From Ruminococcaceae bacterium UBA3751 (GTDB lineage: Bacteria > Bacillota > Clostridia > Oscillospirales > Acutalibacteraceae), in contig DFGL01000086.1 of NCBI GenBank assembly GCA_002371215.1, positions 1 to 54,522 on the forward strand: a DNA stretch of 54,522 nucleotides, given 5' to 3'. A program made the translations under genes and the position numbers. Positions 17,745 to 24,358 of this stretch are shown one piece after another. The notes beneath the pieces were generated by a model. That model was not told the DNA's origin. It made no database searches and saw only the letters and a program-made list of their open reading frames with translations. The stretch's first letter is position 1; the number at the start of each line of letters is the position of its first letter.

Positions 17745-17986
17745 TATTCAGTCTCCTCCTCAAATCTTTTCTGTACAGCGTCAAGCTCAAGATAACTGAG
17801 AACCACATTGTCGCTGTCGGTAATAATAACGCTTTTAGTTTTTCTTCCGTGAGTTGCGTCAATAAGCGTTCCCTTTTCCTTGCCGGTTTGAACAATTCGC
17901 TTAACCGGCGCGCTTTCGGGAGATACAATTGATACAACTCTTTCAGCGTTAATTAAATTGCCGAATCCGATATTAACAAGCTTCAT
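17744..17986 (-). CDS. remA: RemA family DNA-binding regulator (DUF370)
   Basis: An 80-residue protein of the RemA/DUF370 family starting MKLVNIGFGNLINAERVVSI and including the conserved DATHGRKTKSVI stretch. In Bacillus RemA activates matrix and osmoprotection genes as a DNA-binding oligomer. Its fixed position between yloC and gmk is typical. The target genes in this organism are unknown. Confidence 0.92.
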   Translation of the reverse strand: MKLVNIGFGNLINAERVVSIVSPESAPVKRIVQTGKEKGTLIDATHGRKTKSVIITDSDNVVLSYLELDAVQKRFEEETE

Positions 17987-17997
17987 ATATAAATTCC

Positions 17998-18876
17998 TTA
18001 TTCAATATTCTGAATCTGTTCTCTGATTTTTTCAATTTCTGCTTTGACGTCAACAACCCTGCGGGCAATTTCCACGTCATTAGCCTTAGAGCCTATAGTG
18101 TTGATTTCTCTGTTCATTTCCTGAACTAAAAAATCGGTTTTTCTGCCAACGGGCTCGTCACTGTCAAGAAATGATTTAAGCTGGTCTATGTGAGAACGAA
18201 GGCGAACGGTTTCTTCAGCTACAGCAACCTTATCGGCATATATAGCAACCTCCTGAATAATACGAGCCTCGTCAAGCGAAACGTCGCCGATAAGCTCATG
18301 AACGCGTTCGATAAGCTTATCGTTATATTCCTTAACGGTCTCAGGGGAGCGTTTCTCAATATACTCAACGCTTGAGAGAATTGTTTCAGCTCTGGATAAA
18401 ACGTCATCTCTCATCTTTTCGCCTTCCCTTAAGCGCATAGCAACAAACTTCTCAATAGCTTCATCAGCAACGCTTTTAACTTTTATCCACAGAGCTTCCT
18501 CATCCTCTTCGGCTTTTTTCGTTACGAGAACGTCAGGAAATCTGCTGACAGCATTAACGCCGTAATCTGCTTTGAGTTCGTACTTTTCTTCAAGCTCTTT
18601 AAGCGCTTTTACGTAAGCCTGAGCAAGAGTATTATTGACCACTACCTCCGCAGCTTCAGTATTGAGCGCTTCAATACCGATGAAGCAATCCACTTTACCG
18701 CGGGACACCTTAGAATTAATATAGGATTTTATCTTTTCATCAAGGAAACCGTACTGGCGCGGAATTCTTGAAGAAAACTCAAAATACCGATGATTTACGG
18801 ATTTTAATTCAACGGTAATTACGTAACCGTCAAGCTCAGCAGAAGCTCTGCCAAAGCCGGTCATTGACTTAATCAT
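17998..18876 (-). CDS. YicC/YloC family endoribonuclease
   Basis: A 292-residue protein of the YicC family, starting MIKSMTGFGRASAELDGYVI. It includes ELKSVNHRYFEFSSRIPR and a C-terminal segment LVQEMNREINTIGSKAND, both hallmark sequences. YicC proteins were reported to be endoribonucleases affecting small-RNA turnover. First gene of the long minus-strand run, with its own strong promoter. Confidence 0.94.
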   Translation of the reverse strand: MIKSMTGFGRASAELDGYVITVELKSVNHRYFEFSSRIPRQYGFLDEKIKSYINSKVSRGKVDCFIGIEALNTEAAEVVVNNTLAQAYVKALKELEEKYELKADYGVNAVSRFPDVLVTKKAEEDEEALWIKVKSVADEAIEKFVAMRLREGEKMRDDVLSRAETILSSVEYIEKRSPETVKEYNDKLIERVHELIGDVSLDEARIIQEVAIYADKVAVAEETVRLRSHIDQLKSFLDSDEPVGRKTDFLVQEMNREINTIGSKANDVEIARRVVDVKAEIEKIREQIQNIE

Positions 18877-18902
18877 AATGAACTCCTCCGTTTCTTAAAA
18901 AT

Positions 18903-18931
18903 ATTATATATAGGTCACAAACGCAGGTCAA
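18903..18931 (-). promoter_or_regulatory. promoter of the yloC-remA-gmk operon
   Basis: Minus strand: TTGACC, 17-bp spacer, TATAAT; an AACGGAGGAG ribosome site and the yicC start follow about 25 bp later. Confidence 0.8.
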
Positions 18932-18936
18932 TATTT

Positions 18937-18964
18937 TGTTAACACTTTGTTTACAATGTTAACA
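18937..18964. promoter_or_regulatory. phased TGTTAACA boxes upstream of the yloC promoter
   Basis: Two identical palindromic octamers TGTTAACA (18937-18944 and 18957-18964) are spaced 20 bp, two helical turns, with a related TGTTTACA (18948-18955) between them. They lie just upstream of the -35 box, where an activator would bind. Confidence 0.45.
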
Positions 18965-18977
18965 TATTATTTACAAT

Positions 18978-19000
18978 AAAAAAGAGCGCCGAAGCGCTCT
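18978..19000 (-). terminator. terminator of the dockerin-like protein gene
   Basis: Minus strand: GAGCGC-TTCG-GCGCTC stem-loop followed by six T, just after the stop codon at 19011. Confidence 0.88.
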
Positions 19001-19010
19001 CATAATTGCA

Positions 19011-20162
19011 TTAATATCTGTAGTTAATAAAGTTGATAAAAAACTGTTTATATACTGAATTCGTATTATTCATTATAGCGTAATCCTTGGCGTTTACAAT
19101 ACCGTCCTGATTTGAATCGCACATCATAACGGGAATATCATAACTGCTGCCGCTATCGGGATTAACGGTATGTTGCCAGGTAATTCCGTCGCACTGGACG
19201 GTTACAACCTGATTGTTCTGAGTTACGTGAAGCGTATAATCACCGTTAGTAGGCGCGCCGTTAAGATATGCACTCGTGAGTTTAATATCGGAACAGGCAC
19301 CGTCAGGACTCATCATAGCATAAAGACTTCCGCTCAGGTCATAGTTAAAAGCACCGATAGTTACTTTATAGTTCGCTTTCATATTCGGGTTAATAAGGCT
19401 CGTTGCAAAGTAATACGTCTTCCCTGCTTCAAGGTTATAGCTAAGAGCGAAGTCACAGGACTCCATTGCGGAAGAATATCTGACATCAAAGTCATCATTA
19501 GTTTTCAGCTGCCTGAAGCTGTCATCGTATAAAAAGCCCTCAGGGTCATACTTGCTTTCAGAATAAAATATATAGGTTGCGCTGATTTTCGGAGTGTAGG
19601 GATAATAAGCTTTCATTCCCGTTTTTGTCGGAATAGCCACATTATAATCTCCGCAGCTTACGCTGTTGCAATTAAATCCAATATTGTTCTTAACAGCATA
19701 AAATAAAGCATAACTGCCGGCAGAAACGTTAAGAACAAAACCCGTTTTATCGCTTATGCCATCCTTTGAAAACGAAACATCGGCTATGCTTGTAATATTA
19801 GCGGATAAGTTCAATTCAAGCAAGGACGGGCAGGATGAAAACGATTCAGAACCGATTTTTGTAACGCTGTCAGCAAGCGAAACGCTGCTGAGCTTTACTG
19901 CGCCCGACAGCATACAAGCCCCAAGCGAAGTAACTCCATCTTCAACAACAAGGTTTTCAATAAGAAGAAGATAGGTGCTCCACGGAGTTTCATACGGCGA
20001 AGCATAATCATCCATATCTCCGCTGCCGCTGATATAAAGCGTTGCGGTTTCGTTGTCATATCTCCACTCAATATCGCTCGCAAATGCATTCACTATTCCG
20101 AAGAATGCATAAATAACAATTACAACGGATAAAAAAAGCGCTATTAACTTTTTAGTTTTCAT
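19011..20162 (-). CDS. secreted LRR_5 protein with dockerin-like C-terminus
   Basis: About 383 residues. A signal peptide (MKTKKLIALFLSVVIV, cleaved near NAFAS) is followed by a BspA-type leucine-rich block at about 30-120, with the WRYDNETATLYISGSGDM opening and the VTKIGSESFSSC repeat. A middle region of unknown fold follows. Near the C-terminus DSNQDGIVNAKD matches a dockerin calcium-binding loop (D-x-N-x-D-G-x-x-N-x-x-D), but only one of the usual two repeats is evident. The protein is therefore probably exported and either cohesin-bound or simply calcium-binding. Upstream GTG and ATG codons are possible starts; 20162 fits the AAGGG spacing best. Its exact role is not recognised. Confidence 0.85.
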   Translation of the reverse strand: MKTKKLIALFLSVVIVIYAFFGIVNAFASDIEWRYDNETATLYISGSGDMDDYASPYETPWSTYLLLIENLVVEDGVTSLGACMLSGAVKLSSVSLADSVTKIGSESFSSCPSLLELNLSANITSIADVSFSKDGISDKTGFVLNVSAGSYALFYAVKNNIGFNCNSVSCGDYNVAIPTKTGMKAYYPYTPKISATYIFYSESKYDPEGFLYDDSFRQLKTNDDFDVRYSSAMESCDFALSYNLEAGKTYYFATSLINPNMKANYKVTIGAFNYDLSGSLYAMMSPDGACSDIKLTSAYLNGAPTNGDYTLHVTQNNQVVTVQCDGITWQHTVNPDSGSSYDIPVMMCDSNQDGIVNAKDYAIMNNTNSVYKQFFINFINYRY

Positions 20163-20189
20163 AAGCATCACGCCCTTTTCTTCAACCTA

Positions 20190-20218
20190 ATAATACCATA
20201 AATATCTATACTTTTCAA
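20190..20218 (-). promoter_or_regulatory. promoter of the dockerin-like protein gene
   Basis: Minus strand: TTGAAA, 17 bp, TATTAT, placed between the terminator of the upstream RNA and the start codon. The gene does not depend on read-through. Confidence 0.65.
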
Positions 20219-20224
20219 GTACGC

Positions 20225-20705
20225 AAAAACACTCCCGAAGATTTCTCTTCGGGAGCTTAACTTCTTAGTACATCGGACTAACCTCTCAATAATTTATTCA
20301 GGTTAACTAATTAGCCCATTGGTCTATACCTCACTATTAAATTGTTAGTTATTCTTTATAAAAACTGTATCTTATATTTAATAATAATCGAACAATTTTT
20401 ATAGAGCTTTTATGCTCTGACTACCGGCAGGATTAATAGTCTATATACCTTTAATATTAAGTTGTAATTACTCACCTGCTCGTTAGCTCCGACCCTGCCG
20501 ATAACTTTTTTCTATGCTTTATAAAGCGCTAATCCGTAAGTAATTCCGTTTTACTTCTGTCGATTAAAATTATCCGTTACCTTATCGGTTAACCTCACAG
20601 GTGGTTAAAATCTTTGGTTTACTGTCCATTGGTTATAACCTCCTATTCAATTATTTGAACTTCAGCTTTAACAAATTTTCTAATTCTAAGCTCTTTCTTA
20701 AGTTC
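20225..20705 (-). ncRNA. unassigned structured RNA, about 480 nt
   Basis: A transcription unit with its own promoter and a strong terminator (CTCCCGAAG / CTTCGGGAG stem at 20232-20255, then TGTTTTT) but no credible protein frame. Self-pairing stretches include TTGAACTT/AAGTTCAA at the 5' end, CGGCAGG/CCTGCCG enclosing about 60 nt, the palindrome GCTTTATAAAGC, AGAGC/GCTCT, and AAATTGTT/AACAATTT. Four variants of a GAGGTTA..ACC(A)AT motif recur; three are followed by ATG and resemble ribosome sites. The best frame is 15 codons (MDSKPKILTTCEVNR), and the others have two codons. It does not match the RNase P, tmRNA or SRP signatures I know, and I do not recognise the class. Confidence 0.65.
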
Positions 20706-20711
20706 AACTAA

Positions 20712-20740
20712 AATATAGCATATTTTTTGTAATTTGTCAA
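20712..20740 (-). promoter_or_regulatory. promoter of the unassigned RNA
   Basis: Minus strand: consensus TTGACA, 17-bp spacer, TATATT. It diverges from the DUF1292 promoter some 60 bp away. Confidence 0.8.
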
Positions 20741-20798
20741 TAGTTTTTTTCAACATTTTTAAAAATAATTGTGCATTATAAACAATTCATTAAATCTA

Positions 20799-20827
20799 TT
20801 GACTATTTCCCTTTAATTTTATATAAT
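20799..20827 (+). promoter_or_regulatory. promoter of the DUF1292 gene
   Basis: Plus strand: TTGACT, 17 bp, TATAAT, about 36 bp before the ATG. Confidence 0.8.
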
Positions 20828-20863
20828 AGATATGTTGAGCAAAACAATAAAGGAGTTAACTTT

Positions 20864-21187
20864 ATGGAAAACGAAGAACTTTATATGCCCGATATTATCA
20901 GCGTTACGGACGAGGACGGAAACGAGATTGAGTTTGAGCTTCTTGAAAGATACGAAACAGAAGACAATGTTTACGTTGCAATTACGGAATACCGTGACGA
21001 CGACGAGGATATAGTTGAAGGCGATTTTGAGGTTATCATCCTCAAGGTTGTTGACGACGGCGACGGAAACGAATACCTTGAAGAAATTCAGGATGAGATG
21101 GAATATGAACAGGTTTCCGACATCCTTATGGCAATGGTTGAGGAAAAATATGAAGTTGAATATTTTGAGCCGGATGAAGAACAATAA
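20864..21187 (+). CDS. DUF1292 (YrzB family) acidic protein
   Basis: 107 residues, strongly acidic, with the DUF1292 pattern: I-x-V-T-D-E-D-G-N-E-I-E-F-E-L-L near residues 12-27, YVAITEY, and EDGFE-type VEGDFEVIILKV. The function of this Firmicutes family is unknown. The start at 20864 has an AAAGGAG ribosome site; a longer upstream frame lacks one and would run through the promoter. In Bacillus the homologue sits in the yrrK region; here it is a single gene between two RNA genes. Confidence 0.9.
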   Translation: MENEELYMPDIISVTDEDGNEIEFELLERYETEDNVYVAITEYRDDDEDIVEGDFEVIILKVVDDGDGNEYLEEIQDEMEYEQVSDILMAMVEEKYEVEYFEPDEEQ

Positions 21188-21190
21188 ATA

Positions 21191-21247
21191 TTGAGTTTTT
21201 TATGCGAAGGGCTAACCTTTGTGGTTGCACGAGCATAAAAGGCTCAA
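21191..21247 (+). other. long hairpin between DUF1292 gene and 6S RNA
   Basis: TTGAGTTTTTTATGC (21191-21205) pairs along all 15 bases with GCATAAAAGGCTCAA (21233-21247, two G-T pairs). A smaller hairpin, GCTAACC with GGTTGC, lies inside. No T run follows, so it is not a standard terminator. It may be a processing site or the 3' end structure of the DUF1292 mRNA. Confidence 0.55.
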
Positions 21248-21263
21248 GTTAACAAAAAGATTT

Positions 21264-21445
21264 TGATTTCTGCGCATCTCGATAACCGCAGTTACAATAA
21301 CCCGAACAACTCATTTTAAGGGATTTGTTCTCTGTATATGGGAATGCAGACCTCCCTATCAGGACGCTGGGAGCACAAAGTATACAGGACTTAACCCACC
21401 TGCGTAGGAAGCAGGTTATCTACTACTGCGGCGGATGTGCGGATA
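21264..21445 (+). ncRNA. ssrS: 6S RNA (SsrS), probable
   Basis: About 180 nt, the size of 6S RNA. The ends form a long closing stem: CTGCGCATC pairs with GATGTGCGG, and CCGCAGT with ACTGCGG. The 3' end CTGCGGCGG and the 5' ATTTCTGCGC..CTCG resemble conserved 6S ends. The middle has an apical arm closed by CTGTATA/TATACAG, with a small hairpin CCTGC..GCAGG on the 3' side of the central bubble, as in Firmicutes 6S RNAs. 6S RNA binds the housekeeping RNA polymerase holoenzyme and mimics an open promoter. A terminator follows. Confidence 0.8.
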
Positions 21446-21456
21446 TATTATTAAAA

Positions 21457-21489
21457 GCCCTCACCTTACGGTGAGAGCTTCTTTTTTTA
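21457..21489 (+). terminator. terminator after 6S RNA (probably bidirectional)
   Basis: CTCACC-TTAC-GGTGAG stem extended by GC/GC, followed by TTCTTTTTTT on the plus strand. On the minus strand it lies just after the stop of the epimerase gene and is followed by GGGCTTTT. Confidence 0.88.
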
Positions 21490-21493
21490 TGTA

Positions 21494-22513
21494 TTATTCG
21501 CCTTTCATATCGAGGAGCTGCTGAGTTCCTTCGAATGCTGCTTTAGAAAGAGCAATACTGTCAAAGATTGCCGCTTCTATATCGTCGGGAGTACAGCCGA
21601 GCTCTTTGGTATCGTTAGTGGGGATAAAGAGATTCATTCCCATAATATCGGCAAGACCTACCGGGTCAATACCGCTTTCAATACCTCTGTCCTTATAATC
21701 CTTACGAAGAAGAAGTCCGAAAGCCTTGAAGGACCAATTTGGAATATCAACAATCTTTCTGTCCTCAATACCGTCCATAGCTCTGTAAACTATCTTAAGG
21801 AACTGACGCCATGTAAGGTTATAGCAGGAAATTCCGTATGCTCTTGCACCTTTAACCTGCTCTGCGGCGCCAACGATAGCCTCGCCTACCTGACGAACTG
21901 TAAGCATTGCTGTACCGCCTGCAGGATAGAAGGTAGCAGGCATTTTCTCAAAGCGCTGAAGCTGTTCAATAAGGATAACCCAAACGGGCTTTCTGCCGGG
22001 CTGAGTACCGAAGATATAGGGAAGTTCAAGAACTGCAACGCCCATATCGTCGTCAGCATATTTGAAAGCAACCTCTTCCTGATCAATTCTTGAACGGATG
22101 TAGGGGTGCTTTTCCGTAAGTCTCATATCCGGTCTTTCCTTAGCAAGCCAAGCAAAATATGAGCCGAGAACTACGCATCTCTTAACGCCGCATTTTTTAG
22201 CAACCTTAAGGCATCTGTCTACCGGGTCAATATTATACTTTTTATAAGCGTCATAAACAGGCGCGGGAAATTCAACGCGCTCATCTACGCCTGCAGCGTA
22301 AACAAAAGCGTCAACGCCTGTCATAGCCTTTTCAAGCTCCTCGTCGCTGAGCTCAAGGAAGTTACCAAAGGAAATTTCCATCTCCTCGGGAATCGGAGCT
22401 CCTTCGGGAAGCGGAGGAAGCGCAATAGTTTTAACGCTGTGTCCTCTGTCAATGAAAATTTGTGCTGCTGCTGAGCCTAAAAGTCCTGTACCGCCAAAGA
22501 TTAGAACATTCAT
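21494..22513 (-). CDS. NAD(P)-dependent epimerase/dehydratase family protein
   Basis: A 339-residue extended short-chain dehydrogenase fold. The Rossmann motif GGTGLLGSAA is at residues 8-17, an acidic/NAD-specificity turn follows, and VYAAGVDERVEF precedes a catalytic-region segment CVVLGSYFAWL. A classical YxxxK is not obvious. The substrate cannot be told; NAD-dependent sugar-nucleotide or quinone-type enzymes share this fold. The start at 22513 has a TATGGAGG ribosome site; an upstream in-frame ATG does not. It is monocistronic with its own operator-like promoter. Confidence 0.85.
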   Translation of the reverse strand: MNVLIFGGTGLLGSAAAQIFIDRGHSVKTIALPPLPEGAPIPEEMEISFGNFLELSDEELEKAMTGVDAFVYAAGVDERVEFPAPVYDAYKKYNIDPVDRCLKVAKKCGVKRCVVLGSYFAWLAKERPDMRLTEKHPYIRSRIDQEEVAFKYADDDMGVAVLELPYIFGTQPGRKPVWVILIEQLQRFEKMPATFYPAGGTAMLTVRQVGEAIVGAAEQVKGARAYGISCYNLTWRQFLKIVYRAMDGIEDRKIVDIPNWSFKAFGLLLRKDYKDRGIESGIDPVGLADIMGMNLFIPTNDTKELGCTPDDIEAAIFDSIALSKAAFEGTQQLLDMKGE

Positions 22514-22529
22514 AAATATACCTCCATAA

Positions 22530-22580
22530 TTTGACATTATTGTCAAAATTAATTATATCACTTAATTCAGGTATCGTCAA
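22530..22580 (-). promoter_or_regulatory. promoter with operator-like palindrome, epimerase gene
   Basis: Minus strand: TTGACG (22575-22580), 17-bp spacer, TATAAT (22552-22557). A perfect inverted repeat TTTGACA-TTAT-TGTCAAA at 22530-22547 covers the expected transcription start. This looks like a repressor site. Confidence 0.7.
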
Positions 22581-22581
22581 C

Positions 22582-23973
22582 CTATATCATATGGATTTTG
22601 TTTTCTATATCATCGTGGGAATCAAGCTTATATTTTTTATCGCGGCGCTTTTTGAAGAATTCAACCGCTACCCTGTCAAACTGCGCATAAGAAAGCACAT
22701 CCTCATCGCTCGGTTCATATTCAAGAATATCCTTCTTAAAGCCCTCAAGCGTATCGCTGAGTAAATCAGCAGGTCTGCAGGTTATAACCTCATCATCGCC
22801 AACAATTTTTTTAACGAATACAGGGTCAATCTCACAAGGTGTTTTGCCGTACTTCCCTGCAATCATATCCTTGAACTCCTTAGTAACCATCTTATATCTT
22901 TCACCAGTTATAATATTGAAAACAGCCTGAGTTCCAACAATCTGCGAGGTAGGCGTAACGAGAGGCGGATAGCCTGCGTCCTCACGGACTCTCGGCACCT
23001 CTTCAAGCACCTCTTCAAGCTTATCCTCTTTGCCTGCCTGCTTAAGCTGATTATTGAGATTGGAAAGCATACCGCCGGGAACTTGATACAGAAGAGTATT
23101 TGCGTTAACTCCGAGCATTTTTGGGTCAAGCAGACCGCTTTCAATATATTTCTCACGCAGCTTTTCAAAGAAATCACGGATTTCGGAAAGCTTTTTTAAA
23201 TCAAGCCCCGTATCATATTCCGTTCCCTGAAGTGCAGCCACCATTGATTCCGTAGCGGGATGCGACGTTCCGAGTGCAAGCGGAGACATTGCCGTATCAA
23301 TTATATCTACGCCCGCTTCAATTCCTTTAAGGTGAACCATTGACGCGAGCCCCGACGTATAGTGTGAATGAAGCTGAACGGGAATACTTACGCTTTCTTT
23401 AAGCGACTTAATCAGACTATACGTTCTGTACGGAGTCAAAAGCCCCGACATATCCTTTAAACAGATAGACGCAGCGCCCGCACTTTCAAGCTGCTTAGCA
23501 TAATTACAATAGTATTCATCAGTAAAAACGGGACCGGTTGTATATGAAATAGCCGCCTGAACGTGACCGCCGTATTTATTGGCGGCGTTTATTGCGGTTT
23601 CAAGATTTCTGACGTCGTTAAGTGCATCAAAAATTCTGAGAATATCAATTCCGTTATCAATGCTTTTCTTAACAAAGTAATCAACGACTTCATCGCTGTA
23701 ATGCCTGTATCCGAGCATATTCTGGCCTCTGAACAACATCTGAAGCTTTGTTTTCGGGCATTTTTCTCTTATAATTCTGAGCCTCTCCCACGGGTCCTCA
23801 TTAAGAAATCTTAGGCAGGAATCAAAGGTTGCACCGCCCCAGCACTCAAGAGAATGAAAGCCGATGTTATCAAGAGCGGGAAGAATATCAATAAACTCAT
23901 CAGTTCTCATTCGAGTTGCAATCAACGACTGATGAGCGTCACGAAGTATAGTTTCAGTAATTTTTATTGCCAT
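22582..23973 (-). CDS. pyruvate/oxaloacetate carboxyltransferase subunit (OadA/5S type)
   Basis: 463 residues, a TIM-barrel biotin-dependent carboxyltransferase. It starts MAIKITETILRDAHQSL, has the metal/pyruvate-site segments LRIFDALNDVRN and VQLHSHYTSG, and ends in the usual C-terminal helical domain. It moves a carboxyl group between carboxybiotin and pyruvate (oxaloacetate decarboxylase alpha, pyruvate carboxylase B, or transcarboxylase 5S). The fused biotin domain of some OadA proteins is absent; a separate biotin carrier gene lies 12 bp upstream. The start at 23973 follows GGTGG; an upstream GTG lies within that site. Confidence 0.93.
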   Translation of the reverse strand: MAIKITETILRDAHQSLIATRMRTDEFIDILPALDNIGFHSLECWGGATFDSCLRFLNEDPWERLRIIREKCPKTKLQMLFRGQNMLGYRHYSDEVVDYFVKKSIDNGIDILRIFDALNDVRNLETAINAANKYGGHVQAAISYTTGPVFTDEYYCNYAKQLESAGAASICLKDMSGLLTPYRTYSLIKSLKESVSIPVQLHSHYTSGLASMVHLKGIEAGVDIIDTAMSPLALGTSHPATESMVAALQGTEYDTGLDLKKLSEIRDFFEKLREKYIESGLLDPKMLGVNANTLLYQVPGGMLSNLNNQLKQAGKEDKLEEVLEEVPRVREDAGYPPLVTPTSQIVGTQAVFNIITGERYKMVTKEFKDMIAGKYGKTPCEIDPVFVKKIVGDDEVITCRPADLLSDTLEGFKKDILEYEPSDEDVLSYAQFDRVAVEFFKKRRDKKYKLDSHDDIENKIHMI

Positions 23974-23985
23974 ATTAACCACCGA

Positions 23986-24342
23986 TTAATTAAGAGTAAT
24001 TAGTACCTGACCCGCTTCAACGGAATCGCCTTTTTTAACGTTTACAGAAGCAATAACGCCATCACCGGGAGAAACAATTTCATTTTCCATTTTCATAGCT
24101 TCAAGAATAACAAGAGCTTCGCCCGATTTAACCTTCTGGCCAACAGCTGCGTTTACCTTGAGAATATTTCCGGGCATTGGTGCTTCAACAGTAACGTTGC
24201 CCTGGGCTGCAGGTGACGAAGGTGCGGGAGCGCTTGGCTGAGGAGCAGCCGCTGCGGGAGCGCCCTGAGCAGCAACCTCCCCTGCCTCCTCTACAGTTAC
24301 GTTATACGATACTCCGTTTACGGTAATCTTATAGTTTTTCAT
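23986..24342 (-). CDS. biotin carboxyl carrier protein
   Basis: 118 residues. An N-terminal segment (MKNYKITVNGVSYNVTVEE) is joined by an Ala/Pro-rich linker at about 27-48 to a biotinyl domain ending near 118. The biotin lysine is in EAMKMEN near residue 84. This size and layout match OadC/1.3S-type carriers. It sits between the two carboxyltransferase genes, so it should shuttle CO2 between them. Confidence 0.95.
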   Translation of the reverse strand: MKNYKITVNGVSYNVTVEEAGEVAAQGAPAAAAPQPSAPAPSSPAAQGNVTVEAPMPGNILKVNAAVGQKVKSGEALVILEAMKMENEIVSPGDGVIASVNVKKGDSVEAGQVLITLN

Positions 24343-24358
24343 ATATTAATCCTCCGAA

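Noticed and set aside
20225..20705. RNase P RNA, tmRNA or SRP RNA
   Set aside because: None of their signature sequences (for example GAGGAAAGTCC of RNase P, or tRNA-like ends of tmRNA) is present.
20640..20760. 36-codon minus-strand frame starting ATG-TTG-AAA across the RNA promoter
   Set aside because: The frame reads like a peptide, but it would start upstream of the -35 box, has no ribosome site, and its transcript would begin after the ATG.
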